A stretch of 64,000 nucleotides of DNA, taken from contig OU342809.1 of NCBI GenBank assembly GCA_910591455.2, forward strand, positions 5,902,363 through 5,966,362. The letters are read 5' to 3'. Shown here piece by piece: positions 22,976 through 35,889 of this stretch. The notes under the pieces are model-generated. The model saw nothing but the letters and a program-made list of their open reading frames with translations, searched no databases and had not been told where the DNA came from. Origin of the DNA: Pholis gunnellus (lineage: Eukaryota; Chordata; Actinopteri; Perciformes; Pholidae). Numbering within the stretch: position 1 is the first letter of the stretch; the number at the start of each line of letters is the position of its first letter. Both the position numbers and the translations under genes were made by a program.

Positions 22976-23429
22976 GGCCATAGCACACGACAGAAAGAAC
23001 TACTGCATAGTTGTATGACCCACTGGCAATAAGGACATGTGGGGAATACTTAATAGGCGTCTTTTGACAGCTGCTGTGACCAAAATCTCAATCTGATCAC
23101 CAGTTTTCATTTAGAGAAGTCAAATGCAAGTGTCATGGGACAAAAGTGCAGAACTCACTTAATTTTAGAGGCATTGTTTGTCAGAGCTGTCTGCTTAATG
23201 TACAAGCAACCTAAACACAATTTCTGTCTTGCATTTACTACTCATCCCGCTTTAATTCTCTCATTGTAGATATTCCTTTAGTACAGACTGATTTTATGGC
23301 AGAATCACTGTGTTTGTAGATTTGATGAGACTTTGAGGCAGCAGTAATCTACCTAAGCAAACCGTGCCACTCAAGAAACAAGAAACGGTTGAAGGCAGTT
23401 CTGGAAGTGGAAAACTGGGTGGGAACAGC

Positions 23430-23605
23430 TTGTGTTTTGGAGACAGCAAGCAGGAGGGCATAGGAGGAGAGCTCTGGGGTTTGATAAATAAGGCTGCGTG
23501 GCGGCTGCAGCACTAAACTGCTTCCCTGCTCAGCTGTGGTGACAATGTGATTAATATTTGCACGGCATTAAGCTAATTTATCATGGCCACGTGCAAGCCG
23601 ATGGG
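23430..23605. promoter_or_regulatory. Candidate conserved non-coding block (regulatory-like)
   Basis: Contains cagctgtggtgacaatgtg (E-box CAGCTG and a SOX-like ACAAT), gattaatatttgcacg, taagctaatttatcatgg and ccacgtgcaag (E-box CACGTG) within about 100 bp. The clustering of E-box, SOX and TAAT words resembles developmental enhancers. Confidence 0.3.
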
Positions 23606-25199
23606 AGAATATACTGTTACATGGATGCCTGGTCTAAGAGAGGAGAGCAGGTTTGGCATTGGGAAACAATTATTTTAAGCCAAAATGAATACAGGAAATT
23701 TATATTAGGGTGAGGTGAGTCTGCCAAGCTAGGAATTAAAGCATATGAGAAAAGCTGAGGGTGAGAAATTGAATATTGCTGAATGTCACCGTCAAGTTTG
23801 TGTGATAAACACGTGCCGTACAAAACCAGCTCCAATTATAGGATTACTCGTAATGGAAGAGAGAATAAATTGCACATTTATATTCCAAGCATGCTCCTTG
23901 TGTTAGAATTGTAGAATACTTGTTTCTGTATTTATCAAGTGAGTGAAGTTAGTTAGTTTCTATCAATTTTGATTTGATTTTGATTTTACAGTGGTTTAAA
24001 GTCTTGTTACAGCAACATCGCACAGTACAATAAGTCATTTCAGTGCTCATTGTTTAGGCTGCATAATTCAGTCACTCTCATTAACCCTTTGTTACTTCTG
24101 CAATAGTGACTAGTGAAGAAATGTTAACATCTAGCAGCTAAAGACCCTTTTTTTCCTCAGGAGGAGGAGGAGACCGAAACCGAGCTTAAAGGAGACGGAC
24201 ATTTGACCAATTCTTTCACCACGGAATGGATTATTTGTCAATATGGGTTCGTGGATGTTTCAGTGGAGACAGCATTGTCCCCACTGCTCGAAAATGTGTT
24301 CTGTTAATGATATCCTGAAGCCTGAGATATGGAACAGCTCTAGTTCAGTTCTGGAATTCACATTAGATTGAGATTTCTTTCCTGCAGTGATGTGTCAGTA
24401 TTCTGTCTAGCTTCTCCGCTGTAGTAGGGCAGACTATCCAGGGGCCCGCCACTTGGCAGGGAATCTGGAGCCTTGGTCAGTAGCCAGTATTAAGATGCTG
24501 CTGCTGTCAAGGGGCCCTGGAAGACAATTCAATAGCCAGGGCAGTAACTCACCCTTTAAGACCGTTGCCTTGTTTAGGAAAGTAATCTACCCCCAAGCCG
24601 CTGCCTCATTCTACACACGATACATCATTGACAAACACTGGCACAGCAGTATTCACGGCAGTCTCCCTCAGCCTCCCCTGCTGCACAGCATTTCTTAGCT
24701 CGGCCTTGCAGGGTGGAATATTGTAGTCCATCTTTAGCCAGGCCAAAGAAAGAAGTCGTTGCACAGCAACGTATCATACTTCCACTTGTTTCAACGGCAA
24801 AATCAATCAACGATGTAAATAATAAAATACCGAAGATGTCCACTAGAGATGCAGTTGGTCTGCAATGGTCTGCAATGTATTTATGTCTTTGAGGTGCTCG
24901 GTCAATGATGGTATTATAAAAAAAAATGGAAATAGAAAAGAAGATAAATGTAATGCGTCTTAAGACGATTACAGGTATTACATCAAATTAGCCTAAAGAT
25001 AAATGACTTAATCTCCATACGTTTGCTTTGTCAGTATGTTTTTTTTTTAATGCACCACTCAAAGGGAAGGTAAGTGCTTACGCATATAGTCCGACTTGTG
25101 CTGATGAATCACTACTCTCATCGCAGCATGGTAAACCCTCAATAGGTTTCAACTCGCAGCGGGTATCAACATACACAAAGACGAGCACAATAAAACAAA

Positions 25200-25440
25200 C
25201 GTGACAGGTCGCAGCTCCCCACACCTGCTGGTCTGCATATGGAGATTCATTAATTGGCTTGGAGATGGAGAGATAGGGAGGCTTACATTAGGCTCCCTCT
25301 CACCTCTTCACCTCTCCCTTGTGTTTCTCCCTCGCTCTCCCCACCTCCATTACTGGACTTTTCTGAAGCAAATTGAGTCGGGCCCTCTTAATGAGATTGT
25401 TTCTCACTGCATTTCTAATATGTGACTAATTAGCGGAGGA
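25200..25440. promoter_or_regulatory. Candidate conserved non-coding block (regulatory-like)
   Basis: E-boxes cacctg and catatg lie near 25222 and 25236, followed by gattcattaattggcttgg, then a pyrimidine-rich middle and ttaatgagattg and gactaattagcgg at the end. Paired homeodomain cores around a low-repeat interior are typical of vertebrate enhancers. The 74-codon frame across it carries no family motif. Confidence 0.32.
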
Positions 25441-26019
25441 CAAAAAGAAGGGGAGATTGCCCAGCGTTGCACCAGAGGTGAATCTGAGGATTTATTAGAG
25501 ACGCAGTCAGTGGGTCGGTCAGCAGTTAGTTAGAGGAAGACTGTGTATACCAGGCTCAGCACATCTCGCCTACATGGACAAGAGTCTTTTAGCATCTATT
25601 ATAAATTATTTATTTAAATATATACAGAATCTTAATGCATATAATCTAATATCCAATAACGTAATGTGATTGAAAACATTGACATGGTTCATATTTAATG
25701 ATTAACTCTATAAATTATACTGGTATGTGGCGAACTGACACACTAAAATGTAAAAAATACATTAGTAAGTTCTTTCCACTAAATAGTTTACATACTAACT
25801 GAAGAATCTTTTCATGTTTCCAGATATTTCATATACTTCCCCTCTTTTCGAGCCAAAACGGTGGGAAATTAAGTATAACGTACAGTGTAATGAATGAAAT
25901 ATTTCAGGACTAATAAATATTTAGGGTTTACCAAGAGCAAAAAGTCGCCGTAGAGGCACTTCACTCACAGTATTTAGGCTGAATCATTTAAAGTGTTACG
26001 TGTCATCCCCATGTTAAAA

Positions 26020-26430
26020 CATGAAGTCAAAGAGATCCCTATCCGACCAATTAGTATCCATTTCTATGCTCATCAAGGTCAATTAATTATGGAGGCTGGA
26101 ACGAAAACAACCATACACAGCGGGCCCGGCGCCGTAGCGTGGGATGCAGCCCCGGTGCACTCTAATAAAAGCTAGTGGTGATGGGGTGAAGGCGGGGTCA
26201 CTCAAGGTGAAGGCTCGTTAAGCTTGGGGTTTCGGATGGAACGACATCTCGCTGATTCAGAGGCTCCCCCAAGATAATCGGCACCATCAGAGCTCTCTGG
26301 GCCATTAGGACTTCAGAAACAGGAGGGGAGAAGCGGGAGGAAGCGAACAAATCAATACAGCCTCACCATGAGCAGCACAGACCACACATGCAAATGCTTT
26401 TCACAGCTACTGCTGAACATGCCTCAAGAC
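26020..26430. promoter_or_regulatory. Candidate conserved non-coding block (regulatory-like)
   Basis: Starts with gaccaattagtatcc and ggtcaattaattatgg, passes through a CpG-rich core (gggcccggcgccgtagcg) and ends with aacaaatcaatacagcc. GC content is clearly above the flanks. No repeat family was recognised. Confidence 0.3.
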
Positions 26431-27054
26431 GACTAGAAATTCACTCGTGGAATGCAAAATATGAAGAAGAAAGACTTACCTTCGGTTTAATCGTCCACAT
26501 TAAAAGCCTGGTATGGGCCAGAAGTGCTAATTAGATTGATTTAGAACATTCAATTCATGGGTCATTGACTGGAGCTTTATGGCACTGTGCTAGTGTCATA
26601 TAGCTACTGTAGAGGCCCTTACAAGCAGAATCCTTCATTATAGGACCAAATATTTTCCCACTTAGACGACTAGAATGGGAGAAAGTCTGAAATGGAACAC
26701 TTTACAGCCACTACATTAACGACTGTTTTAATATAGAACAGTTTGTTGTTTCAGGGAAACAATATGCATTGAGCATTTCCTTCCGACTAAAATCTGCAAC
26801 ATTTTCACCAGAAAATGCTCTTATAAGGGCAAATGACCAACAACCTGTTATGTCTTGTATTTGGAACTGTAAAATCTTGAATATAGATTTTCACTGTTCC
26901 ATTTGAATGTCAGAATAACAGGACAGCACACACTGTGCAAAGTGAAGGTACATAAGTAAAGTTTTTACATATATATCAACATACTGTATTATATCAATGT
27001 ATCCTCATTCAACGATTCGTATGATCACACAAAAGGTTACTTCTCATTTTCTGT

Positions 27055-27300
27055 GCGTTATCCTACGAAAGTCCAGCAACACCTGTCCAGTTACGCTTAT
27101 TGCACACATACGTCTTTTCAAAATAAACTTCTGTCTTCACCAGAAACAACTTAGTTGGGTTTAGGCAACGAAACCACTTGGTTAGGTTTAGGAAAAGATC
27201 CTTGTTTTTGGTAAAAAAACAACTACGGATGTGTTGTTAGTGAAGTATGCAAGATACGTGACAAATTGTTTGATCCTTCCATTGTCCTCCTCCCCACCAA
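27055..27300 (+). repeat. Percomorph ggtttaggcaac repeat, copy 3 (fullest)
   Basis: The best preserved copy. The left part has gttatcctacgaaagtcc and agcaacacctgtcc, then cttcaccagaaac, the core gggtttaggcaacgaaacc with acttggttaggtttaggaaaag, and a right part with caactacggatg and cctcctccccacc. The same left word, core and right word recur in order at 40193-40400, which defines a unit of roughly 200-250 bp. No coding capacity; terminal structure unresolved. Confidence 0.8.
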
Positions 27301-27399
27301 GTGTGTTTTCTTTTGGTCTGGTTCATGATTACATGAATTAAATATGAAATTATTTCGTGAGGTATCTTGTTTGATGCTGGATGAGAACAGCCTGATTAT

Positions 27400-28300
27400 A
27401 TATATATGTATTATAAATATTCAAATGTCTTCTAACCAGTCAGACTTGAGCATGTTGACTAGTGTTGCGTGCCTTTTGCCATGTCATTTACTGTTGGAAG
27501 TAAATTAAATGTTCCTGCCCTGACTCATATATAGTATAGTAGTAAACATCCATTGTTGTCTCTTTAATGCCACCACGGACCAAATCTCACGCTGCATCAG
27601 ATCAAAGCATTATGTTTACAAAACTACCAAGTGTTGTTTCCTTCACAGAACATGATTTAGCTTACTAAACATAATGTAGCTGAGCTTAAAAGCTCTTAGT
27701 CATGCCTATTAAAGTTTTATCGTTGGGATTTTGTTTCTGTCGCTGTTAGCATATTGTAGCATATGGCCAGCATGTTTTGATGATCTGACTCTCTCGTTGT
27801 CTTGTTCTCCCTTGTCTGTTTATCCATCCATAATCTATCCGTCATATTGCTACTTTACCAAAATAAATGTGAGGGAAGGCACTTTTGTTTGGCAGCAGAG
27901 GACAGATGTTGCCCAGTGTGAGACTGACAGTTTGCAGGATCCAGAGGCAGCGCTATTTAGTTGGTGCTGAGTCAGATGGCTGTGAGCTGCGAGTTTTGTC
28001 AGTGTTGGAGGCTTATTAAATATGCCTAGGCATCGTTTTATTGTTTAGGCTATGGGAATGGAAAACACCATGTTGACAAGAATTGTTTGTGCTTGTGAGA
28101 GAGAGAGGGATTCCAAATAAAATATGCACCGTTATGCTCAGGAAGTGATGGAAGTTCAGTATGTCCGACATACAGATTTGTCGTGATCAGTTGAGATGTT
28201 TTTGATCCACATACTGTACAGGGCAATAATTAAGTTCCATGCTTGTGTATGACATTATTCATCCAAACCCCAACTTTAAAAAAATATGTATTCAACTTTT
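27400..28300. other. Non-coding stretch, nothing recognised
   Basis: AT-rich with a short tatatatatatg patch near 27400. No recognised features. Confidence 0.45.
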
Positions 28301-28309
28301 ATTTCAGCC

Positions 28310-28430
28310 AAGATAACGTAACAGCGAAAAGTTAAATAAGAATATACTAAAAACATTAATTAAAAAGAATAATACAAATAAAATAAAAATATTTTTTTAT
28401 TAAAAGAAATTAAGAGACATAAAAGAGACC
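28310..28430. repeat. A/T-rich low-complexity tract
   Basis: About 120 bp composed mostly of A and T with repeated ataaaa and attaaaaag words. It may be the decayed tail of a retroelement or simple low complexity. Confidence 0.6.
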
Positions 28431-28439
28431 AGTAAATTG

Positions 28440-29940
28440 CATCAACCAAAGATGTATCAGTGCCAGTACCAGTACATTGATTGCTCAACAGATCATCAAT
28501 CCGGTTTTTAAAATATTGCATGCTTATAAAGTAATGTATGTAGTAATGTAGTTTAAAATATCTCTGTGGCTCACACCAAGATGAGGCGCAGGTTCTAGGA
28601 TAGACGTACCTATCTTCTCAGCATTACACTTATTGTGCGCCGTGCAGCAACAGCCACTACACGTGAACTCTTTCCTTAAATTAGTCATTTAGCTGCCACG
28701 AGCTCCCGAAAAGGTCATTGGCTCTTCCCACCAAGGTTTGACTTGGGTTTCTTTAACAACTGTCCGCACGTCTGTAGAAATAAAACGTCAACGCAGCTCT
28801 GCTGTCTCACACACGGCAAATTCAAAGAGTTAAGAAGAGGAGGGCCGTGCGAGTGTGCCAACGAGCAGTATGGCATGCGAGACAAATCATGACTTACTAT
28901 TGCGGTAATCACTGGAAGGGTTCACTGTAATTATAGAAATGCCATTGATGTAATGAGTGCAAATCATAACCAAATGTACAATTACCCTCTCAAATGATAC
29001 AACCAAGCTGCACTATGCAATTCCAGAGCCATTTCTGCACAGTTTCATGCAATAGTAACATACGGTTAATCAGTACAAATCATTTGTAAGGGGGGTGATG
29101 AATAAGAATGAATACAAATGACAACAAGAGTTCGTAAAAGAGATTGTGAAATGTAAACATATTTGGTGTAAACATTACCACAGCAGTTTGGGTTAGCGAT
29201 CAAGTCGTGATTAGCATTGACCGTTCTGAGGTTGATTAATTAGAGGCACGTTGCTCATTGGATAGGGCCATTGACAAATAAACCGTCCAGGGAACAAGTG
29301 GATTTTAAGGAAGTAATGATCTTGTTTTCACTAAATAATATTTTCTATAAATTTGTAATCACAATTTTCTTTAAAAACTACTGAATGTGTTACATTTATT
29401 TTTAGTGACCAGTGTTGCAGGTAGGCAATACAAATTGATTACTTAAATAAATAAATAAAAAAATGTTGTAACAATGAGATTTGTGCACTTAACTAAAGAT
29501 TGATTTGTAGAAAGCAAGGGGAAAGATGTGTTTGTAACAAATAGTGTGCCGTTGAGAGAGAGCCCCACTCAATGCATCCCACTGCCCACTGCGGGGCCAC
29601 AATCCACAATAGACTACACAGTAATTCATAACTCTGCAGTTGTACATTTAATATCTATTGAAAGTGCACTTTCGCTTCCATTGTTATTGGATCTCTGGGA
29701 AATGCATTATGCATGGTATATCTTCATTGGGAGCACAGGGTCTATAGTATACACTGGGATGTAAACTGTGTTAATCTCATGGCTTATTTACTGACAGACT
29801 CTCTCCTTGGACTGGGCTTTGAACTCTTTTTAATGTGACTCACAAAACCAGGACACTCCCTCTGGATACAAACTTCAAATGGGAAAAATTGCAGGGTTTC
29901 CAACAGAAAAGATGTCATAGGCCCAGTGGCAAGTGTCTCT
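28440..29940. other. Non-coding stretch, nothing recognised
   Basis: Mixed composition with a somewhat GC-richer part at 28560-28880. No repeat core or plausible coding frame was seen. Confidence 0.45.
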
Positions 29941-29941
29941 T

Positions 29942-30022
29942 GAGTCACGGACAGAATGACGGATCACAGACAGAATCATGGACTGAATGGCAAATCACAG
30001 ACAGAATCGTGGACTGAACGGC
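29942..30022 (+). repeat. 31-bp tandem repeat, about 2.6 copies
   Basis: Two 31-bp units (29961-29991 and 29992-30022), each with atcacagacagaatc followed by tggactgaa, are preceded by a partial unit (gagtcacggacagaatgac, 29942-29960). The units differ at only a few positions, so the duplication is fairly recent or conserved by unequal exchange. Confidence 0.88.
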
Positions 30023-30029
30023 GGAATTG

Positions 30030-32260
30030 ACAATAAAAAAAAGGCATTTTAGTTAGTTACTGACAGTTTGGCTATAGCTACAAGCCCAGATGTACTGAAA
30101 GCGTCAGATGCGCTTGTTTTTAAGTACACCCGCTGTTTGAAAGGGCCAAACACGCACCAAAAGAGTTATGATGCGCGTCAAACTGCTTGGACGCCCCTAC
30201 TCCGACCTTGTTTCGATTTTGGAGCATCAAATCGACCCAGAGACCAAAGCTGTTTCTTTTCTGCAGCTGCAGTATCTGTTTGGAGAGAGCTCAAAGATTT
30301 TTTTAAATAAATAAATTATGAATTCATTAATCATTATACTCCATGCCATTGCGTGGGGTCACAATAGCATTTTGTAGAAAACATGACACAAACAGATCCC
30401 CAAAATGCTCCTGACATTCTGACCCTAAAGGTGGAGTGAAATGTGTATGTTTCCTAATGTCACTCAAACAAATTGTTCTACTTTGTGCTCTACTCCTATA
30501 CAGCGTTGATTGCTGCATTTTTCTTTGTTTGGCCTGCTACATGCTTCAGTAAGGATCATTTGGTTCTGATTAATCGCATCCAGGAACTCAATACTTCAGA
30601 GACTCAAAGCACAACACACTCGGCTGAAGACAGTTTTTCATCCAATTAGACTCAAAATATTGTTTGCCATTATCTTGCCATTATATGACAGGCTCTCAGG
30701 TACTCATGCTTAATTTGCAACATACAGAAATAATACTGTATTGTGGCTCACAAGGACACTGTACATGGGTTATGAACTTAGACATGGAATATATGCGTTA
30801 ACATGACAGCCTTTGCGGTCCAGTGGAGCTCGACTCGATGTCTCGAGATGTACAATCCCCCCTGAGCACCTCAGTTCCCCTGGAGATGGTTTAATGGGCT
30901 ACAATCTGAAATCTCCTTTTCTCTTTTTGTCTCCAGGCATTGTCAAGGCTCATCCACAGGCCACCAGAGGCCCCAATCAAAGAAGCATTCGGAAGGACTA
31001 AATAATATACCGAATCCCAATTCTTTGTTCCATTTCAAATTACATCTGATAGATTTCAAAGTAAACACGATTCATTTTGAGTACATTTACGTACGTGTTG
31101 CAAGATATCTGGGTTTGCCAAGCGTAGGCTGTAGTGCCCTTTCACATACAGTAAATGGCTTTCCAGGTTTATTGAGACTCAATTTAAAAATAGCAAAGGG
31201 TCATAGAGACAGTTTTATAGAGACATTGAATAAAATAAAAGGACACTGCCTGTTTCTTGATAATATGATCAATGGAATGATGATGGAATATTATTTACAG
31301 GCTCAGAACGTTTGTTTATTTTCATTTCAGTAGTATTTCTAAAATGTGTTTGCAGCGCCCACTCGCTACAACCCCACCCACCCATGTTTGACCTGGAGTA
31401 AACAGTGAGATACTACTATGAGTCTAAACCTCAGATATTTACCTTGATGGATGATATTAACAACCATGTGTTTAGTCTCAGTCAGGGCAGGAAGATAAAC
31501 GTAGACTGTCTCATCACAGTATCAGACCTGTACTGAAACCTGCTGGAACATCCTAAAGATAATTGTGAGTTTAACATTTCTCATTTCCTACGCTATTACA
31601 CATTGCCAGGAAGGTTGCAGATAGTGCATGTGAATATGTGTGTATCTAAAGGGTGTCCAAAGCTAAATGGCTGCCATGGGTACAGACTTTACATGAAGGT
31701 CAAGGGCTGTAAAGTTACCCAAATCAGATTTGGACGAAGACTTAAATAAGACCTTTTTGCTCCTTTTTTCGTATAGACCAAATCCATTGGCTTGAGTTTC
31801 AATGATAATTTTGACAACAATAACATGATCAAAAGCAGTCCTCGCTGGGCATATTTCATCTGTGACGGTGCTTTAGGTCAGCTTGGAAAGGCCCAGGGGG
31901 AAGGTGGCTCACGGCTTTACAGCATCCCATACCCAGACCTCGCCCTTCCCGGGGCCGTGGACTTAGTGCCTGATGCATCCTCTCTACTTGCAGGGGAGGG
32001 GCCGGATCCCCTGCTCCCGGGGCAACTGGTCAACCGGCCAGATTAAATTCACACACACAGCACAGCTCTTCATAGATCAAGCATCTTACAATAAGACAAA
32101 AAAAAACAAAGCGACTGAGCGTGCGCCTACATATATTTCAACACGTCGACTTTCAGGGTGTCGCCCTCTTAAATTAGAAAAACTTACAAACAAAAGAGAA
32201 CAGCAAACACCATCCAACATGACATCCATATGTTAGAGCAATTTATTAAATGTAATAGAA
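30030..32260. other. Non-coding stretch, nothing recognised
   Basis: No repeat family recognised. Frames such as 31025-31333 (102 codons) and 31792-32046 have no motif, signal peptide or splice context that would support a gene. Confidence 0.45.
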
Positions 32261-32279
32261 GAATTATCATGATTGTCAG

Positions 32280-32663
32280 ATTAAGTGAGATCTCTTTTAC
32301 TGTATAGTGCAAATCTTCCACGTTGAGATCCTGTCTGTATAGTTTTAGTCGCTGGCTGGAGGAGGTGCACCTGTGTGTCCCGAAACGAGGACCTTTCTGT
32401 TTTGAGATGTTGACTTGGTGCAAGGCAGTATCCAGTGACCCTAAGTGTTCCTCTGCTGTCAGGTCTGCAGCCCTGCCTCCGGGCTGTCTGAAGAGTCTTA
32501 ATGTAGTCTGAAGCTCAACTGTGCTGCTAAAACACGGTGCACAGGTCACTAATTCATGCTCTTTGGCACTTTTGTCTTGACCCAGCTCTCCTAGCCACTT
32601 GTGGTTCTTCACCCGGGGTCTGATGGGTATTACTTTGCATGCGTACCTGCTTTCTTTAAGCAA
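32280..32663 (-). other. Longest minus-strand frame with protein-like composition (unproven)
   Basis: A minus-strand frame of 159 codons runs from 32663 to 32184. Its first 120 or so codons (including YACKVIPIRPRV, KNHKWLGEL and EEHLGSLDTALHQV) have balanced composition. The last 30 are hydrophobic, AT-encoded residues typical of non-coding DNA. There is no recognised domain and no strong start context, and a short plus-strand frame runs opposite. I consider it a chance frame over a GC-balanced, possibly conserved non-coding block, and list it because it is the most protein-like long frame here. Confidence 0.1.
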
Positions 32664-32669
32664 TGGACA

Positions 32670-34510
32670 CTACATGTTATATTATCTGTTGTGCTTTTGA
32701 TTAATGAAAGAGATAAAAAAAAAAGTCCTGAAAACAGAAGAAGCCAATTACTTTAAGTCATTTAAAGTCTGTCAGCAAGTAAAAATGATCTGCAAGTGCA
32801 GTCGACCTACATCATCACTATATTCACCTTAAACAACTTGCAGAATGTAGTGAATATTACACAACAGACAGAAAGGATAGTTAATTGGACTGGAGACCCC
32901 TCAGAATTATGAAGAGGCAATACTGTACATCACGATGCAAAACACTGGAATAATGTGAGTACCTTGGCTGGAGGGCTCCGTAGCACTTGTAATTGAAATT
33001 TCTTGTGACAGCATTTGCTGGGCCATCACTAAGCAAATGAAAATGTGGCTAGGCTGAAGGAACTTTGTCACAAATAGTTAGAAGGAAAGAAAAGGTCTGA
33101 TTGAAATGAGTGGTGAGTGACATTTAAAAGATCTGAGCAAATGTACTGACCTGAGAAATTGGTGTTGATCATAAACTCTCTAACATTACAGTGGAATTAT
33201 ACCACTGATTTGATTTTGTAGAACCACTGACATTACAAACTCTGTAAGTTGAAAGGCTGACAGCCTTATAAAAGCTCCAACCGTGTTGAAAGCTATTTTT
33301 ACTGTCAAAAGAATGCTGAGCAAAGAGGAGATTATTTTTGATGCTCTCTGGCACCTTTACATGCACTAGTCTCCTACTAAGTGCGAATGTCCGCAGGCAA
33401 CCTCTCCATCTGGCAGTACACTATAAGCCAGACTGTCCCAGTCACTGCCCCGTCCCTCTCTCTCCACGCTGCAACCCAGAGACACGCAAACAACTTGCCT
33501 CTTATCCAGCACCACCCAGCCCAGTCTCAGCACCGTCCTCTGTCCCTTGTGTCCTCCGGGCTCTTTGATCGTCTCACAGGCGACATATGTGAGCCTGACC
33601 AGCATATGGCTGTGGGGTTACTGCATTCCAGAGCCCACAGCAGGACATGGTCGGGAAGGCTGCAGGGAGGAGTGTAATTGATTCCTAGCACTCTCTCCTT
33701 ACAGCATGGTGGTGACAAAGGACTCTGAAATATGTTGGATATCTTTAACGTTTCTGAATTAGGGCTGTAGGGAATGTATACAAAAAAAAGGAAGCTTTAA
33801 ATGTCTGTAGTCATATATTATGATGTCATCACCATAAAAAAGGGGAAAATCCATGAACAAAAACCTCAATTTCAATAAAGTGATTTGACAGATTAAATGT
33901 GTTTGTCTATTACTATTGAATACACTTTCTTTAATTTCTATTACTTGTCAGTGTGTGCCTTCCTCTTTGTATGCACACTTTCTTGACTGCAGTGAAGATA
34001 TTGGTTTTGAAAGGCTAAAAGCCAACAGATTCGAATTGAAGCAGAATGTTTTGTAAGATAAAAACTTGTTGTTGATTTTGGAAATGATTACATCCATCTT
34101 TGTTATGTTGGCTCTTGGACTCAACACGCTCTGGAGTTATTGTAAATGTTTCGGTAAAAGTATAATTCAAGACTAAGTAAGGATTGAAGATCTAAATAAA
34201 TTACAGGGAAACCATCAGTTCATTTTAACAATTATCGAAGTCTAGCTGTGATTTCTAGCAAATACAGATAGTTATAAACCAACTGCACTGCAATCTACAA
34301 GTGTGAAGATCGGGCCATAGCAGTTTTGCTGGGCAGTACGATTATTCATTCACTCCGCCTCTTTAGTTTGTTGATTATTTTTACCATATATAGACATACA
34401 GGTACAAAGACAAGTTAAAAAACCTTTAACATCCAAAAGAGTACTGTTACATGTGAACGCACACATGGATACATGATCAGACATGTTATAAAACAAAGCT
34501 TTTGGGAATG
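32670..34510. other. Non-coding stretch, nothing recognised
   Basis: Contains a pyrimidine-rich GC-elevated patch at 33380-33660 with overlapping frames on both strands, none motif-bearing. The rest is AT-rich and featureless to me. Confidence 0.4.
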
Positions 34511-34515
34511 TAGGG

Positions 34516-34560
34516 CTATGCTTAACTCAAAGATCCACTATGCTTAACTCAAAAGATCCA
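34516..34560 (+). repeat. 22/23-bp tandem duplication
   Basis: Unit 34516-34537 and unit 34538-34560 are identical (ctatgcttaactcaaa, then gatcca) except for one extra A in the second. This indicates a very young duplication. Confidence 0.93.
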
Positions 34561-35600
34561 ATCATAAATCACAAAATGGGTTGCTAGGGTTTAATACAGT
34601 TTGATTTTGGATTGAGCTTTGGCTGGTAAACAAAATGTTGTTTTCTTTGACATGCTGGGTCTTTGGACAGAAAACACTGTGTTAAAAATTGTTAAGAGGC
34701 TGTGTTGTTCAGGTGCCATGAGACAATGAAATATAATCCAGGACGTTTGAGTAACAAGACATGACTTCAATGACTTAGCAGCAAAACACTGCACAGCGTT
34801 GTCTAGTAACTAAACTAAGTGTACGTATTTACACTAACCCACAATTCTGGAAAGTAATCCCGGCAGCAATTTTTTTTCTGAGCAGCAGCCATCTCAAGGC
34901 AAAAAGTATAAATACACCATTTAAGTTGCAAAGTAATTAAACAAGTAAGTAAGTAATTTTGCTTTGGACTTATTTAGTTTGATGTGATGAAGCAAATCCT
35001 CAGTCCTCAGTAGATACAGTACTCTGTACATATAAGACTTTATCCTGGAGCAAAACAGGAGTAGTTCTTAAAGTTCTCAAGAGTGGGGCAATAATCGTCC
35101 TTTTAAATTTGTTTAGGATAAAAAAAAAAGAAATCAGTGATGGGCATCAAATCTAATATTTGACTTCTAAAGAACATAGATTGCATCTCCCGACGGGTTT
35201 TGCGAGCACCTATCTTTCTCAAATGCCACCTTAGATTATTGTTAGCAGCTTTCTCTCTCATGGTCTTAACTTTTAATCCTGGTAGAAGAAAACTCAAAAT
35301 CGTTTTGTTAGATGATGTCCCAATACTTATTGAGTGCTAGCAAAAGGTCACAGGAAGAGCATCAATGCTATTTTTCCATGCAATATTCTGTCAGGAGTCT
35401 CTCTATCTTCAGTATTTTGATCTATTTATGCATTAGCTATTGCAGGGGCTCACAGTAAGGTGAACTTGTATAATGGTGTATAATTGTGTTTGCAGTGTGT
35501 CAAATGGTTTACATGATTAAGTTGCTCAGAATTTCTTCGTTAATTTGGTATATATGGAGCATTAATAATATTTTTTTATGAAAAGTCCATTCTACAACAT

Positions 35601-35626
35601 TCGGAACCGAACCTCGGAACCGAACC
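35601..35626 (+). repeat. 13-bp exact tandem duplication
   Basis: tcggaaccgaacc occurs twice without a gap, each unit carrying the mini-palindrome cggaaccg. Confidence 0.92.
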
Positions 35627-35889
35627 TCCCCCATTTGGGGCTCGTTTGGTCCAAGAGGTCACTTATTTAAATATTAATTGTGATTGTTTCTAATTGCACA
35701 TAAAACTCCAAATCCAAATTTTGTATGTAACCTGATCAAAATGTGTTTTTTTTATCTACATATCTGTACTAAATGATTTGCCCAATAGCCTACAGCACAG
35801 TGCTGAACAGAGGCTGTGGCTGTATTTCTGCTGAATTCCTAATACTAACTAACTAAGAAGATTGTAAACAATATCACGTATTTTTGGCC

